Of a stretch of DNA of 64,000 bases, positions 19,273-31,253 are shown piece after piece. This stretch comes from Pectobacterium carotovorum (GTDB lineage Bacteria > Pseudomonadota > Gammaproteobacteria > Enterobacterales > Enterobacteriaceae). The DNA is taken from NCBI RefSeq assembly GCF_033898505.1, contig NZ_JAXAFK010000001.1, positions 186,001 to 250,000 on the forward strand, read 5' to 3'. The number at the start of each line of letters is the position of its first letter. Positions within the stretch are counted from its first letter, which is position 1. The position numbers were made by a program, and so were the translations under genes. A model generated the notes under the pieces. That model ran no database searches. It saw nothing but the letters and a program-made list of their open reading frames with translations, and was not told where the DNA came from.

Positions 19273-21987
19273 TTAACTCAATGGTACTTTATCGTTTGGG
19301 TTAAGGGCTTCTGTCAACCGTTCTTGCAATTTAAGGCGTAAATCCGGCTTTAATGCCCGTCTGTCGCTGTCGGCCAGAATGAAAAGATCCTCTACCCGTT
19401 CGCCGATGGTGGAAATGCGTGCGCCGTGCAGCGACAAGTTGAGATCGGCAAAAATCTCACCGATACGTGCCAACAGCCCCGGCTGATCGAGCGCGCTAAG
19501 CTCCATATAGCTGCGTCTGTCCGTATGTGTCGGCAGGAAGTTGACTTCCGTTGGCACGCTGAAGTGGCGCAGCTTAGGCGATGGTCGGCGTACGCGCGGG
19601 TGCTGATAATGCCGCTGTGTCAGCGCTTGTTCCAGCGCGTGACGTATCATTTCATGCCGATCCTGCGCTAGCGGGCTGCCGTCAGGTTCCAGCACGATGA
19701 ACGTATCCATCGCCATGCCGTCGCGGCTGGTAAAAATCTGCGCGTCGTGCACGCTGAGGTTACGTCGATCTAACTCGCCGGCGACCGCCGCGAAAAGATA
19801 GGGTCGATCTGGGCTCCAGATAAAGATCTCTGTACCGCCGCGGCTGGCTTGATGGCTGATCAGCACCAGCGGTTTGTTGACATCATGCTCCAGCAAGTGA
19901 CGCGCGTGCCAGGCAAGCTGGTTTGGCGAGTGACGTAGGAAATAATCAGCTCGACAGCGGCTCCAGATGTGGTGCAACGCTTCTTCATCAATGTTATCCA
20001 TACGCAGCAATGCTAGCGCCTGCAAGCGGTGGTGTCGGACGCGCTCGCGTAAATCTGGCGTATTTTGCATGCCGCGGCGCAGCTGTTTCTCCGTCGCGAA
20101 ATAGAGTTCACGCAACAGGCTTTGCTTCCAGCTATTCCACAGCGTTTCATTGGTGGCGCAGATATCCGCAACCGTCAGGCTGACCAGATAGCGCAGGCGG
20201 GTTTCGCTTTGCACTTCGGTGGCAAATTGCTGAATGACGGTGGGATCCTGAATATCGCGACGCTGAGCGGTGACGGACATCAGCAGGTGGCAGCGCACCA
20301 GCCAGGAAACCAGTTGTGCTTCGCGTGAGTTCAGCCCGTGTAGCGCGGCAAATTCCAGCACGTCCTGCGCACCCAGTTCAGAGTGATCGCCGCCGCGGCC
20401 TTTTGCAATATCGTGGAACAAGGCGGCAAGCAGCAATAATTCGGGCTGAGGCAGGCGAGGGTAGAGTTCTACGCACAGCGGATGCTGTGGCCGCGTCTCC
20501 TCGTCCGCGAAGCTTTCCAGCTTGAGCAAGACGCGAATGGTGTGCTCATCCACCGTATAGGCATGGAACAGATCGAATTGCATTTGACCGACAATGTTTC
20601 CCCACAGCGGCATATACGCCCACAGCACGCTGTGGCGATGCATTGGCAGCAACGCACGGCTTACCGCATGCGGGTGGCGCAGAATATTCATGAATAGCTG
20701 GCGCGCTTCCGGGATGGTGCAAAGCGGGCTGGCGAGGTGACGACGTGCATGGCGCAACTGGCGCAAGGTGGTGGAGTAGATACCGCTGATGTCGCGGTTA
20801 CGCACCATCAGGTAGAACATGCGCATGATGGCTTCCGGTTTTTTGATAAACAGGTTTTCATCGCGCAGGTCTACCAGATTACCGCGTAGCTGGAATTCAT
20901 CGTCAATCGGACGAGGTTTCTCACTCGCATCCAGTGCCAGAATCGCTTCGTCAAAGAGCTGCAACAGCATCTGGTTCAACTCGCTGACGCGGCGCGTCAT
21001 GCGGTAGAAATCCTTCATCATGCGCTCTACTGGCGTGTTGCCTTCGCCCTGATATTGCAACAGCTGTGCGACGTTAAGCTGCCTGTCGAACAGCAGTCGG
21101 TTGTCGTAACGCGGCAGGATCAGATGCAGAGCGAAGCGGATGCGCCACAAAAAGCTTTGGCACTCGTTCAGCTCTTTACGTTCGGCCTCTGTCAGGAAGC
21201 CGAAACCCACCATTTCATTCAGCGAGGTGGCGCCGAAATGGCGTCTCGCGACCCACAGCAGCGTGTGAATATCGCGTAGCCCGCCCGGACTGCTCTTGAT
21301 ATCCGGCTCCAGATTGTAGCTGGTGCTGTGATAGCGTTGATGCCGCTCCTGCTGTTCGGCGATTTTTGCCGGAAAAAACGTGGATGACGGCCAAAATTCG
21401 TCACTGAATACGTGTTTTTGCAGCGTGAGAAACAGGGCGACGTCGCCGCATATCATGCGCGATTCGATCAGATTGGTTGCGACGGAAATATCGGCGCGCC
21501 CTTCCTGTAGGCACTCTTCCAGCGTTCTGACGCTATGGCCGACTTCCAGTTTCAGATCCCACAGCAGGGTGATGAATTGGCCGACGAGCTGGGAATGTTC
21601 CTCACTCAGCGCCGTCTGGCTTAAGACCAGCACGTCGATATCAGAAAGCGGGTGCAGTTCACCACGGCCATATCCGCCTACGGCGACCAGCGAAGTCTGG
21701 GCGATATTTTCAAAACCGTAGAAGTACCATAGTCGCTGCAACAGGCGATCGATGAATAAGGTTCTGGCATCTATCAACTTTTCTGCGCTGACGCCGGCGC
21801 GGAATTCTGAACCGAGCCAAAGCTGAAACAGTTCCAACTGCTGTTTTAGCGTCTGGCAATTCAGCATGTCATCCGCGTAGGTCAGCGGTGACGCGGGGAG
21901 CTGTACGGGGGCTGTGGTGTCTATCGGGCTGTCTGGTGAGGACGCATCGGGTGGCGTATTGTCTGGCGAAAAGCGGTTATCTGTCAT
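19273..21987 (-). CDS. glnD: Bifunctional uridylyltransferase/uridylyl-removing enzyme GlnD
   Basis: This sensor of nitrogen status uridylylates PII at low glutamine and reverses this at high glutamine. Domains in order are a nucleotidyltransferase ([20 protein letters not shown]), an HD hydrolase ([17 protein letters not shown]) and two ACT domains at the C-terminus ([34 protein letters not shown]). The ATG at 21987 is preferred over the one at 21999, which lies against the map terminator hairpin. The N-terminus carries a Pro/Ser/Asp-rich tail of about 30 residues. Confidence 0.95.
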   Translation of the reverse strand: MTDNRFSPDNTPPDASSPDSPIDTTAPVQLPASPLTYADDMLNCQTLKQQLELFQLWLGSEFRAGVSAEKLIDARTLFIDRLLQRLWYFYGFENIAQTSLVAVGGYGRGELHPLSDIDVLVLSQTALSEEHSQLVGQFITLLWDLKLEVGHSVRTLEECLQEGRADISVATNLIESRMICGDVALFLTLQKHVFSDEFWPSSTFFPAKIAEQQERHQRYHSTSYNLEPDIKSSPGGLRDIHTLLWVARRHFGATSLNEMVGFGFLTEAERKELNECQSFLWRIRFALHLILPRYDNRLLFDRQLNVAQLLQYQGEGNTPVERMMKDFYRMTRRVSELNQMLLQLFDEAILALDASEKPRPIDDEFQLRGNLVDLRDENLFIKKPEAIMRMFYLMVRNRDISGIYSTTLRQLRHARRHLASPLCTIPEARQLFMNILRHPHAVSRALLPMHRHSVLWAYMPLWGNIVGQMQFDLFHAYTVDEHTIRVLLKLESFADEETRPQHPLCVELYPRLPQPELLLLAALFHDIAKGRGGDHSELGAQDVLEFAALHGLNSREAQLVSWLVRCHLLMSVTAQRRDIQDPTVIQQFATEVQSETRLRYLVSLTVADICATNETLWNSWKQSLLRELYFATEKQLRRGMQNTPDLRERVRHHRLQALALLRMDNIDEEALHHIWSRCRADYFLRHSPNQLAWHARHLLEHDVNKPLVLISHQASRGGTEIFIWSPDRPYLFAAVAGELDRRNLSVHDAQIFTSRDGMAMDTFIVLEPDGSPLAQDRHEMIRHALEQALTQRHYQHPRVRRPSPKLRHFSVPTEVNFLPTHTDRRSYMELSALDQPGLLARIGEIFADLNLSLHGARISTIGERVEDLFILADSDRRALKPDLRLKLQERLTEALNPNDKVPLS

Positions 21988-21999
21988 AGCGCAGCCCAT

Positions 22000-22023
22000 A
22001 AAAAAGCCGGCATCTGCCGGCTT
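22000..22023 (-). terminator. Terminator between map and glnD
   Basis: On the minus strand AAGCCGGCAGATGCCGGCTT is followed by a T-run that reaches the glnD start. It lies 6 bp after the map stop. Map transcripts should therefore largely end before glnD, unless there is read-through. Confidence 0.85.
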
Positions 22024-22028
22024 AGTGT

Positions 22029-22823
22029 TTATTGTTCATGCGTGATGATGTTGGGGATGGTGTCATCCTTTCGCAACGTCATTATTTCGCAGCCGTTATC
22101 GGTTACCACAATAGTATGCTCGTACTGTGCCGACAAGCTGCGATCTTTGGTTTTTACCGTCCAGCCGTCTTTCATCGTGCGAATACGGAAATCACCGGCA
22201 TTGAGCATTGGCTCGATCGTAAATGCCATACCCGCCTGCAGCACCACGCCGCCGTCATCGGCATCATAGTGCAGAACCTGCGGCTCTTCGTGGAAACCTT
22301 TACCGATACCGTGACCACAATATTCACGCACTACAGAGAAGTTATTCCCTTCCGCAAACTGCTGGATAGCTTTACCCAACGTACGCAGGCGAATGCCGGG
22401 TTTAACCATTTTCAGCGCCAGATAGAGGCTTTCCTGCGTGATGCGACAGAGGCGCTCGCCCAAAATGGTTGGCTTGCCAGCGATGAACATTTTGGACGTA
22501 TCGCCGTGGAAGCCGTCTTTGATCACGGTGACGTCGATATTGACGATATCGCCATCCTTGAGGATTTTGTCGTCGCTTGGAATACCGTGGCACACCACTT
22601 CATTGACGGAAATGCACACGGATTTTGGGAACCCATGGTAGCCCAGGCTGGCGGAAATGGCCTGCTGCTTGTTGGTGATGTGATCGTGACAGATTCTGTC
22701 CAGCTCGGCGGTGCTCACGCCCGGCACCACGTGGGGTTCGATGATTTCCAGAACTTCGGCAGCCAGACGGCCAGCGACGCGCATTTTTTCGATGTCTTCA
22801 GGAGTTTTAATTGAAATTGCCAT
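22029..22823 (-). CDS. map: Methionine aminopeptidase, type I (Map)
   Basis: This essential enzyme removes the initiator methionine from nascent proteins. It has 264 residues with the pita-bread fold. The metal ligands lie in [18 protein letters not shown] (two Asp), [12 protein letters not shown] (His), AFTIEPM (Glu) and [10 protein letters not shown] (Glu). It is divergent from rpsB, as in most enterobacteria. Confidence 0.97.
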   Translation of the reverse strand: MAISIKTPEDIEKMRVAGRLAAEVLEIIEPHVVPGVSTAELDRICHDHITNKQQAISASLGYHGFPKSVCISVNEVVCHGIPSDDKILKDGDIVNIDVTVIKDGFHGDTSKMFIAGKPTILGERLCRITQESLYLALKMVKPGIRLRTLGKAIQQFAEGNNFSVVREYCGHGIGKGFHEEPQVLHYDADDGGVVLQAGMAFTIEPMLNAGDFRIRTMKDGWTVKTKDRSLSAQYEHTIVVTDNGCEIMTLRKDDTIPNIITHEQ

Positions 22824-22951
22824 TGGTCGTCGTCCGCAGGTGTCATTTAAGACACGAGAATTAAGATGAATAACTAATAACTCATGTTACCAGTCCTGCC
22901 GCTGGCTTGCCAAACTATCATTCTGATTCGTGGGCGATTGAATAACAAATG

Positions 22952-23894
<943 letters not shown>

Positions 23895-23944
23895 TAAGTC
23901 TGGCTCGTTGAGCCCTTATTAACCAGGTAGTACTAGTTTGGTTA

Positions 23945-23968
23945 GGGGCCTTTTTATGGCCCCTTTTT
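23945..23968 (+). terminator. Attenuating terminator between rpsB and tsf
   Basis: AGGGGCC pairs with GGCCCCT around a TTTTTAT loop and is followed by a T-run. It lies between two co-transcribed genes, so it most likely reduces rather than stops transcription into tsf. Confidence 0.75.
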
Positions 23969-24028
23969 CACTTTTAAAGCTGTTTGGTCGTGATGACCGG
24001 GCAGAACAAATCTTCCGAGGATTTTAGA

Positions 24029-24880
24029 ATGGCTGAAATTACCGCATCCCTGGTAAAAGAGCTGCGTGAGCGTACCGCTGCGGGCATGATGGAATGTAAG
24101 AAAGCGTTGGTTGAAGCTAACGGCGACATCGAGCTGGCAATCGAAAACATGCGTAAATCCGGCGCAATCAAAGCGGCGAAGAAAGCAGGTAACGTTGCTG
24201 CTGACGGCGTAATCAAGACTAAGATCGACGGTAACTACGCTGTGATCCTGGAAGTTAACTGCCAGACTGACTTCGTTGCTAAAGATGGTGGTTTCCAGGC
24301 ATTTGCTGACAAAGTGTTGGACGCTGCGGTTGCAGGCAAAATCACTGATGTTGACGTGCTGAAAGCACAGTTCGAAGAAGAGCGTGTTGCGCTGGTTGCG
24401 AAAATCGGTGAGAACATCAACATTCGCCGCGTTTCTGCGCTGGAAGGCGAAGTTCTGGGTAACTACCAACACGGTGCGCGCATCGGTGTTCTGGTTGCTG
24501 CTAAAGGCGCTGACGAAGAGCTGGTTAAACACCTGGCTATGCACGTTGCTGCAAGCAAGCCTGAATTCGTTAAGCCAGAAGACGTGTCTGCTGAAGTGGT
24601 AGAGAAAGAGTACCAGGTTCAGTTGGAAATCGCGATGCAGTCTGGCAAGCCGAAAGAAATCGCAGAGAAAATGGTTGAAGGCCGTATGAAGAAATTCACC
24701 GGCGAAGTTTCTCTGACTGGTCAGCCTTTCGTTATGGATCCAGCCAAATCTGTTGGTCAGCTGCTGAAAGAGCACAATGCTGACGTGACTAACTTCATCC
24801 GTTTCGAAGTGGGTGAAGGTATTGAGAAAGTTGAGACTGACTTTGCTGCTGAAGTTGCAGCGATGAGTAAGCAGTCTTAA
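24029..24880 (+). CDS. tsf: Elongation factor Ts
   Basis: This is the guanine nucleotide exchange factor for EF-Tu. It has 283 residues with an N-terminal UBA-like domain ([19 protein letters not shown]) and the exchange core CQTDFVAKD. The ATG at 24029 is chosen because it gives the family start [11 protein letters not shown] and has a CGAGG ribosome site; the longer upstream frame is not coding. Confidence 0.98.
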   Translation: MAEITASLVKELRERTAAGMMECKKALVEANGDIELAIENMRKSGAIKAAKKAGNVAADGVIKTKIDGNYAVILEVNCQTDFVAKDGGFQAFADKVLDAAVAGKITDVDVLKAQFEEERVALVAKIGENINIRRVSALEGEVLGNYQHGARIGVLVAAKGADEELVKHLAMHVAASKPEFVKPEDVSAEVVEKEYQVQLEIAMQSGKPKEIAEKMVEGRMKKFTGEVSLTGQPFVMDPAKSVGQLLKEHNADVTNFIRFEVGEGIEKVETDFAAEVAAMSKQS

Positions 24881-24892
24881 TCAGTAAAAAAA

Positions 24893-24918
24893 GAGCCGCC
24901 AGTTGGCGGTTCCTTTTT
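24893..24918 (+). terminator. Terminator after tsf
   Basis: GAGCCGCC pairs with GGCGGTTC around AGTT and is followed by CTTTTT. It lies 12 bp after the tsf stop. Confidence 0.85.
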
Positions 24919-25035
24919 ATCCAGCCCAAAGAGTTTCAGTACGCTTGGCTTCCTGCACTCAGATAGGGGCCGGGTGGAACAGTTTTGATTTTGACAACCC
25001 CCCAATACGACGACAGCCTGTAGGATAAGAACACC

Positions 25036-25761
25036 ATGGCAACCAATGCAAAACCCGTCTATCAACGAATCCTGCTGAAGCTCAGTGGCGAAGCTTTACA
25101 GGGAACTGAAGGTTTTGGTATCGATGCGAGCATTCTGGATCGCATGGCTCAGGAAGTGAAAGAACTGGTTGAGTTAGGCATTCAGGTCGGTGTGGTTATC
25201 GGCGGTGGTAACCTGTTTCGTGGCGCGGGTCTGGCTAAAGCGGGTATGAACCGCGTTGTGGGCGACCACATGGGAATGCTGGCGACCGTTATGAATGGTC
25301 TGGCAATGCGTGATGCGTTGCACCGTGCCTATGTGAACGCTCGCCTGATGTCCGCCATTCCCCTGAATGGCGTCTGTGACAATTACAGCTGGGCGGAAGC
25401 GATTAGCCTGCTGCGTAATAACCGCGTGGTGATTTTCTCCGCCGGTACAGGTAACCCTTTCTTTACCACGGATTCTGCGGCTTGCCTGCGCGGCATTGAG
25501 ATTGAAGCAGATGTCGTATTGAAAGCGACAAAGGTCGATGGCGTCTATTCTGCCGATCCGGTAAAAGATCCCTCAGCAACGTTATATGATTCGCTGACCT
25601 ATCAGGAAGTGCTGGAACGTGAGCTGAAAGTGATGGATCTTGCTGCGTTCACGCTGGCACGCGACCATAATTTGCCGATCCGTGTTTTCAACATGAACAA
25701 ACCTGGCGCACTGCGTCGCGTTGTCATGGGTGAAAAAGAAGGGACGTTGATTAGTCAGTAA
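25036..25761 (+). CDS. pyrH: Uridylate kinase (UMP kinase) PyrH
   Basis: This essential hexameric kinase makes UDP from UMP and belongs to the amino-acid kinase fold. It has 241 residues. Motifs are [21 protein letters not shown] and [19 protein letters not shown] inhibits it and GTP activates it. The gene stands alone after the tsf terminator, and an ERIC element separates it from frr. Confidence 0.97.
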   Translation: MATNAKPVYQRILLKLSGEALQGTEGFGIDASILDRMAQEVKELVELGIQVGVVIGGGNLFRGAGLAKAGMNRVVGDHMGMLATVMNGLAMRDALHRAYVNARLMSAIPLNGVCDNYSWAEAISLLRNNRVVIFSAGTGNPFFTTDSAACLRGIEIEADVVLKATKVDGVYSADPVKDPSATLYDSLTYQEVLERELKVMDLAAFTLARDHNLPIRVFNMNKPGALRRVVMGEKEGTLISQ

Positions 25762-25788
25762 TAACGGCTAATCCCGATTATAGGGTAA

Positions 25789-25915
25789 TATACCCGTTAT
25801 ACTTCAAGCTGCATGTGCGTTGGCTTCCCTTACTCACCCCAGTCACTTATTTGTGTAAGCTCCTGGGGATTCATGCGGTTGCCGCCTTCACGCAACTCGA
25901 ATTATTTAGGGTATA
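25789..25915. repeat. ERIC (IRU) element
   Basis: This complete 127-bp enterobacterial repetitive intergenic consensus has the conserved core CACCCCAGTCACTTA and GTAAGCTCCTGGGGATTC. The ends are TATACCC and GGGTATA, inverted to each other. The length equals the standard unit. It sits between pyrH and frr, where it can form a long hairpin in the RNA and may affect frr expression. Confidence 0.95.
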
Positions 25916-26022
25916 GATTCCTTGGCGTTACGCCATACGCCAGCCAAGCGCTGGCATTAATTATTCACCGGATCGTGTACTGACATGGTCCGCCAGGCAA
26001 CCAGTTTTCAAGGGTTCACAAC

Positions 26023-26580
26023 GTGACTAATGAAATCAGAAAAGATGCTGAAACGCGCATGGACAAATGTGTTGAAGCGTTTAAAAACCAGATCAGCAAA
26101 ATCCGTACTGGCCGTGCATCGCCTAGCATTCTCGATGGCATCCAGGTTGAATACTATGGCAGCGCAACCCCACTGCGTCAGGTTGCTAACGTTGTCGTAG
26201 AAGATTCCCGCACGCTGGCGATTACGGTATTCGATCGTTCGCTCGGTCCGGCGGTTGAGAAAGCCATCATGGCTTCCGATCTTGGCCTGAATCCGTCTTC
26301 TGCGGGCACCGTCATCCGTGTTCCGCTGCCACCATTGACGGAAGAACGCCGTAAAGATCTGATCAAAGTCGTTCGCGGCGAAGCGGAGCAAGGGCGTATT
26401 TCTGTACGCAACGTGCGCCGTGATGCTAACGACAAACTGAAAGCGCTGCTGAAAGATAAAGCGATCAGTGAAGATGAAGAACGCCGTGCTCAGGACGATG
26501 TGCAGAAACTGACTGATAACTTCATCAAGAAAGTAGATACAGCACTGGCAGAAAAAGAAGCGGAGCTGATGGAGTTCTAA
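26023..26580 (+). CDS. frr: Ribosome recycling factor
   Basis: This factor, with EF-G, splits the post-termination complex. It has exactly 185 residues as in E. coli, a three-helix bundle with [15 protein letters not shown] and [14 protein letters not shown]. The start codon is GTG (26023-26025), needed to give the family N-terminus [15 protein letters not shown]. Confidence 0.97.
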   Translation: MTNEIRKDAETRMDKCVEAFKNQISKIRTGRASPSILDGIQVEYYGSATPLRQVANVVVEDSRTLAITVFDRSLGPAVEKAIMASDLGLNPSSAGTVIRVPLPPLTEERRKDLIKVVRGEAEQGRISVRNVRRDANDKLKALLKDKAISEDEERRAQDDVQKLTDNFIKKVDTALAEKEAELMEF

Positions 26581-26817
26581 TCAGCCTGTTGAATACTGCG
26601 TCGCAGGGAACGTGTGGGCTTGCCCTTTTTTCCGGCGGCGCTTTATTTTTATACAAGGAATGGGTGAAGGCCAGCCCCTCTGGGTAGTAAACAATTTTTT
26701 GCTATGTATAGGTCTGCGGCTGTCGTGACTGTGATCGATAGCAGAGATATATCATGGGAATCGTCTCAGACTCGTGTACCTTCCTGTCATCAAATCCGGT
26801 TATTCAGAGCATTTTTA

Positions 26818-28014
26818 ATGAAGCAACTGACAATTCTTGGTTCCACTGGCTCTATTGGCGTCAGTTCGCTGGCCGTCATTAAAGCCAACCCCGATAAGTT
26901 TGCTGTACGCGCGCTATCCGCTGGGTACAACGTCAAACTGATGCTGGAGCAGTGTCTCACTTTCCAACCCGCCTACGCCTCAATGGCTGATGAAGCCTCT
27001 GCAACGGCTCTGCGCCAGCAGTTGGCGGAGTACGGCTGCAAAACCGAGGTTTTGGCTGGAGAGCAGGCGGCGTGTGACCTTGCTGCATTGGATGGCGTCG
27101 ATCAGGTCATGGCCGCGATTGTGGGAGCCGCAGGATTATTGCCGACGCTGGCGGCAATTCATGCCGGAAAACAGGTCTTGTTGGCGAATAAAGAATCACT
27201 GGTTACCTGCGGGCGTCTCTTTATGGACGCAGTGGCGCAAAGTGGCGCGCAGCTTTTACCGATTGATAGCGAACATAATGCGATTTTTCAGAGTTTACCT
27301 GAGCAAATTCAGTGTCAGTTAGGCTACGCTTCATTGTCGCAGCACGGTGTTGAACGTATTATTCTGACCGGATCCGGCGGACCGTTTCGTGAGACACCGG
27401 TGTCGGCGCTGGCAGACATGACGCCGGATCAGGCGTGTGCGCATCCAAACTGGTCAATGGGGCGCAAAATTTCGGTTGATTCCGCCACGATGATGAACAA
27501 AGGGCTGGAGTATATCGAAGCGCGCTGGCTGTTTAACGCTTCTGCTGAGCAGATGGAAGTCATTATTCATCCGCAGTCAGTGATTCACTCGATGGTTCGT
27601 TACCGTGATGGCAGCGTGCTGGCGCAGTTAGGATCGCCTGATATGCGTACGCCGATTGCCCACGCGATGGCTTATCCTGAGCGTGTGACATCGGGCGCAA
27701 AAGCGTTAGATTTTTGCCAGATTGGCGCGCTGACATTTTTGGCGCCGGACTATGCGCGCTATCCTTGTTTACAGTTGGCAATTGATGCCTGTAATCATGG
27801 TCAGTCGGCCACGACGGCATTGAACGCCGCGAATGAAATTGCGGTAGCGGCATTTTTGCAGTCGCAGATTCGCTTTACGGATATTGCGGCGGTAAATCGA
27901 CATGTTATTGAACAACTTACATTACCAGAGCCTGCCAGCGTTGATGATGTTCTTAACATCGATCGCTGGGCCAGACAGACCGCAGCACAGATCCTGACAC
28001 ACTACGCGCGATAG
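26818..28014 (+). CDS. dxr: 1-deoxy-D-xylulose 5-phosphate reductoisomerase Dxr (IspC)
   Basis: This is the second enzyme of the MEP isoprenoid pathway, using NADPH. The start is the ATG at 26818, which gives [13 protein letters not shown] (nucleotide-binding loop) and 398 residues, as in E. coli. The upstream frame to 26704 is not supported. Substrate and metal ligands are in [14 protein letters not shown] and [16 protein letters not shown]. Confidence 0.97.
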   Translation: MKQLTILGSTGSIGVSSLAVIKANPDKFAVRALSAGYNVKLMLEQCLTFQPAYASMADEASATALRQQLAEYGCKTEVLAGEQAACDLAALDGVDQVMAAIVGAAGLLPTLAAIHAGKQVLLANKESLVTCGRLFMDAVAQSGAQLLPIDSEHNAIFQSLPEQIQCQLGYASLSQHGVERIILTGSGGPFRETPVSALADMTPDQACAHPNWSMGRKISVDSATMMNKGLEYIEARWLFNASAEQMEVIIHPQSVIHSMVRYRDGSVLAQLGSPDMRTPIAHAMAYPERVTSGAKALDFCQIGALTFLAPDYARYPCLQLAIDACNHGQSATTALNAANEIAVAAFLQSQIRFTDIAAVNRHVIEQLTLPEPASVDDVLNIDRWARQTAAQILTHYAR

Positions 28015-28119
28015 CCGGATAGACCCGTGGCACAATTTGTTCATGTGCGGTGGAGGTGGTATAGTCTGCGCCACTCAGTGGTTGATTATGCGAAAGTTGT
28101 TTAATTGACCGTGAAGCTA

Positions 28120-28145
28120 AGCCGTGATCGTTCACGGCTTTTTTT
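28120..28145 (+). terminator. Terminator between dxr and uppS
   Basis: AGCCGTGA pairs with TCACGGCT around TCGT and is followed by seven T. It lies about 105 bp after dxr and 70 bp before uppS, so uppS probably has its own promoter or depends on read-through. Confidence 0.85.
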
Positions 28146-28212
28146 GCGCTAACGGGGTCTGATGTTACGGAAGGACTGTTGTATTTCTTGCTTGAGGAAA
28201 TAAGTACGCGTT

Positions 28213-28974
28213 ATGCCGTCCGATAATCAAAAAAATACTAACGATCTGCCACCCGCCGGACCGCGACATGTTGCCATTATCATGGATGGCAATGGTCGCT
28301 GGGCGAAAAGCCGGGGAAAAATGCGGATTTTTGGCCATCAGGCTGGTGTAAAGGCTGTGCGACGTTCAGTCAGTTTTGCAGTAAGCCAAGGGCTGGACGC
28401 ACTAACGCTTTACGCATTTAGTAGTGAAAACTGGAACCGTCCGGCGCAGGAAGTTTCCGCACTCATGGAACTGTTTGTTCGGGCGCTGGACAGCGAAGTA
28501 AAAAGCCTGCACAAGCACAATGTTCGCTTGCGGGTCATCGGCGATATCGGCCGCTTCAGTCCGCGTTTGCAAGAGCGCATTCGCCGTTCGGAGACGCTGA
28601 CAGAAAAGAATCAGGGGCTCACACTGAATATTGCCGCGAATTATGGCGGCCGTTGGGATATTATTCAGGGAGTACGGCAACTTGCAGAGCAGGTGCAGGA
28701 AGGCATTCTGCGTCCTGATAGTATTGATGAAGCATCATTATGTCAGTACATCTGTCTGAATGATCTGGCTCCGGTTGATTTGGTGATCAGAACCGGTGGA
28801 GAACACCGCATCAGTAATTTTCTTCTGTGGCAAATTGCTTATGCTGAACTTTACTTTACTGATGTCCTCTGGCCTGATTTCGATGAACAAGTCTTTGAAG
28901 GTGCGCTGAATGCTTTTGCACAACGCGAGCGCCGCTTCGGGGGAACAACACCTATCGATGCTGATGCATCCTAG
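28213..28974 (+). CDS. uppS: Undecaprenyl pyrophosphate synthase (UppS, IspU)
   Basis: This cis-prenyltransferase makes the C55 lipid carrier for peptidoglycan and O-antigen. It has 253 residues. The catalytic Asp and the phosphate-binding motif are in [29 protein letters not shown] and the final RRFGG segment are also typical. It ends 9 bp before cdsA and is clearly in one operon with it. Confidence 0.97.
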   Translation: MPSDNQKNTNDLPPAGPRHVAIIMDGNGRWAKSRGKMRIFGHQAGVKAVRRSVSFAVSQGLDALTLYAFSSENWNRPAQEVSALMELFVRALDSEVKSLHKHNVRLRVIGDIGRFSPRLQERIRRSETLTEKNQGLTLNIAANYGGRWDIIQGVRQLAEQVQEGILRPDSIDEASLCQYICLNDLAPVDLVIRTGGEHRISNFLLWQIAYAELYFTDVLWPDFDEQVFEGALNAFAQRERRFGGTTPIDADAS

Positions 28975-28983
28975 GGGGAACTT

Positions 28984-29841
28984 TTGCTGAAGTATCGCCT
29001 GATTACTGCTTTTATTTTGATCCCGATTGTTATTGCGGCGCTGTTCTTGCTGCCTCCTCTGGGATTCACGCTTGTTACGCTGGCTGTCTGTATGCTGGCG
29101 GCATGGGAATGGGGTCAGTTGGCAGGGTTTGCCTCTTATGGTCAACGCCTGTGGCTCGCGATCCTGTGTGGTTTCTTGCTGGCGCTGATGCTGTTGTCAC
29201 TCCCGGCCTACCATTATTCCGTCCATATTCCGCAAATCAGTATCGCACTCTGGTCATCGCTAGCGTGGTGGGGTGTGGCGCTGCTGTTGGTTCTGTTCTA
29301 TCCCGCTTCTGCCTCATTCTGGCGCCATTCGCGCGCATTGCGGCTGGTGTTCGGCATCATGACGATCGTGCCGTTTTTCTGGGGCATGGTCGCGCTTCGT
29401 CATTATAATTACGCGATTAATCCGTTCACGGGTGCCTGGTGGCTGCTGTACGTCATGTTGCTGGTGTGGGGCGCGGACAGCGGTGCCTACATGTTCGGTA
29501 AACTGTTTGGTAAGCGTAAACTCGCGCCAAAAGTTTCGCCGGGCAAAACCTGGGAAGGCTTTCTCGGCGGCCTGGCGACCTCGGCGCTCATCTCCGTGCT
29601 GTTTAGCCTCTACGCGCCATTAACGATAGCCCCATCGACGTTGCTGATTTGTTCTATCGCTGCTGCGTTGGCTTCGGTATTGGGTGATTTGACGGAAAGC
29701 ATGTTCAAACGCGAGGCGGGCATCAAAGACAGTAGCCATTTGATTCCGGGGCACGGTGGCGTGCTCGATCGTATCGACAGCCTGACGGCTGCGGTTCCTG
29801 TATTCTCTTGCCTGATGCTGCTGCTGTTTAAAGTGGCTTAG
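28984..29841 (+). CDS. cdsA: Phosphatidate cytidylyltransferase CdsA
   Basis: This inner-membrane enzyme makes CDP-diacylglycerol for all phospholipids. It has 285 residues and about eight membrane helices. The signature near the C-terminus is GDLTESMFKREAGIKDSSHL. The start is a TTG codon at 28984, giving the family N-terminus LKYRLITAFILIP and the same length as E. coli CdsA. Confidence 0.96.
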   Translation: MLKYRLITAFILIPIVIAALFLLPPLGFTLVTLAVCMLAAWEWGQLAGFASYGQRLWLAILCGFLLALMLLSLPAYHYSVHIPQISIALWSSLAWWGVALLLVLFYPASASFWRHSRALRLVFGIMTIVPFFWGMVALRHYNYAINPFTGAWWLLYVMLLVWGADSGAYMFGKLFGKRKLAPKVSPGKTWEGFLGGLATSALISVLFSLYAPLTIAPSTLLICSIAAALASVLGDLTESMFKREAGIKDSSHLIPGHGGVLDRIDSLTAAVPVFSCLMLLLFKVA

Positions 29842-29862
29842 AATAAAGCGGTAGAGCTATTT

Positions 29863-31218
29863 ATGCTGAGTTTTCTCTGGAATCTTGCCGCGTTTATCAT
29901 CGCACTAGGTGTGTTGGTCACCGTCCATGAGTTTGGGCATTTCTGGGTGGCTCGCCGCTGTGGTGTGAAGGTCGAACGCTTCTCCGTTGGCTTTGGTCGC
30001 GCAATATGGCGTCGTCGCGATCGTACCGGTACTGAATTCGTGATTGCGCTGATCCCGCTTGGCGGCTACGTCAAGATGCTGGATGAGCGCGTCGACACGG
30101 TTGCGCCAGAATTCCGCCACCAATCATTTAACAGTAAAACGGTCTGGCAGCGTGCGGCTATCGTCAGCGCTGGCCCGATTGCCAATTTCCTGTTTGCCAT
30201 TGTGGCGTACTGGCTGGTGTTTATTCTCGGCGTGCCGGGCGTGCGTCCGGTTGTGGGTGAAATACTGCCCAACTCCATCGCGGCGCAAGCGGAAATGTCG
30301 GCGGGAATGGAACTAAAGTCAGTAGATGGTATCGAAACGCCTGATTGGGATACTGCGCGTCTGGCGCTGATCGGTAAAATCGGCGATAGCGAGGTTGTGA
30401 TCGGAACCGCACCGTTAGGTTCTGACCGTGTCGTCCAGAAAACGCTGGATTTACGCGATTGGCAGTTTGAGCCTGACAAGCAAGATCCTGCCGCTTCGCT
30501 CGGGATTATTCCGCGCGGTCCGCAAATCGAGCCGGTACTGCATCAGGTGCAGGCAGGGTCGGCGGCGGAAAAAGCAGGTTTGCAAGTCGGAGATAGGATC
30601 GTTAAAGTCGACGGGCAGGTGCTAGCGCAATGGCGTGATTTCGTCATCGCTGTGCGTGATAACCCCGGACAATCTATTGCGCTGGAGGTGGAGCGAAACG
30701 GCGCAGCAGTACCGTTGGCGTTAACGCCAGACAGCAAATCTGTGGGGAGTGGCAGAGTTGAAGGGCTGGCGGGCGTTATGCCAAGCGTGACGCCACTGCC
30801 TGAAGAATACAGGACTGTGCGCCAGTATGGGCCGTTTAGCGCAATCTACCAGGCAACAGATAAAACCTGGCAACTGATGAAATTGACCGTCAGTATGTTA
30901 GGGAAACTGGTTATGGGTGATGTTAAGCTGAACAACCTGAGCGGTCCCATTTCGATTGCTCAGGGCGCAGGAATGTCAGCAGATTATGGATTGATTTATT
31001 ACCTGATGTTTTTGGCCTTAATCAGCGTCAATTTGGGGATCATCAATCTGTTCCCTCTGCCGGTATTGGATGGTGGACACCTGCTCTTTCTTGCGGTTGA
31101 AAAGCTGAAGGGCAGGCCGGTTTCTGAGCGTGTGCAGGACGTTAGCTATCGCATTGGTACAGTGTTGCTGATGTTGTTAATGGGACTCGCACTTTTCAAT
31201 GATTTCTCTCGTCTCTAG
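29863..31218 (+). CDS. rseP: Site-2 protease RseP
   Basis: This inner-membrane zinc metalloprotease makes the second cut in RseA and thereby frees sigma-E. It has 451 residues. The HEFGH zinc motif lies in the first membrane helix, two PDZ domains fill the periplasmic middle, and the third zinc ligand is in [11 protein letters not shown]. It precedes bamA, an outer-membrane assembly gene that is itself a sigma-E target in E. coli. Confidence 0.97.
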   Translation: MLSFLWNLAAFIIALGVLVTVHEFGHFWVARRCGVKVERFSVGFGRAIWRRRDRTGTEFVIALIPLGGYVKMLDERVDTVAPEFRHQSFNSKTVWQRAAIVSAGPIANFLFAIVAYWLVFILGVPGVRPVVGEILPNSIAAQAEMSAGMELKSVDGIETPDWDTARLALIGKIGDSEVVIGTAPLGSDRVVQKTLDLRDWQFEPDKQDPAASLGIIPRGPQIEPVLHQVQAGSAAEKAGLQVGDRIVKVDGQVLAQWRDFVIAVRDNPGQSIALEVERNGAAVPLALTPDSKSVGSGRVEGLAGVMPSVTPLPEEYRTVRQYGPFSAIYQATDKTWQLMKLTVSMLGKLVMGDVKLNNLSGPISIAQGAGMSADYGLIYYLMFLALISVNLGIINLFPLPVLDGGHLLFLAVEKLKGRPVSERVQDVSYRIGTVLLMLLMGLALFNDFSRL

Positions 31219-31253
31219 GCGCGGGATTAGGTTAGGAAAAACGCATAACAACG

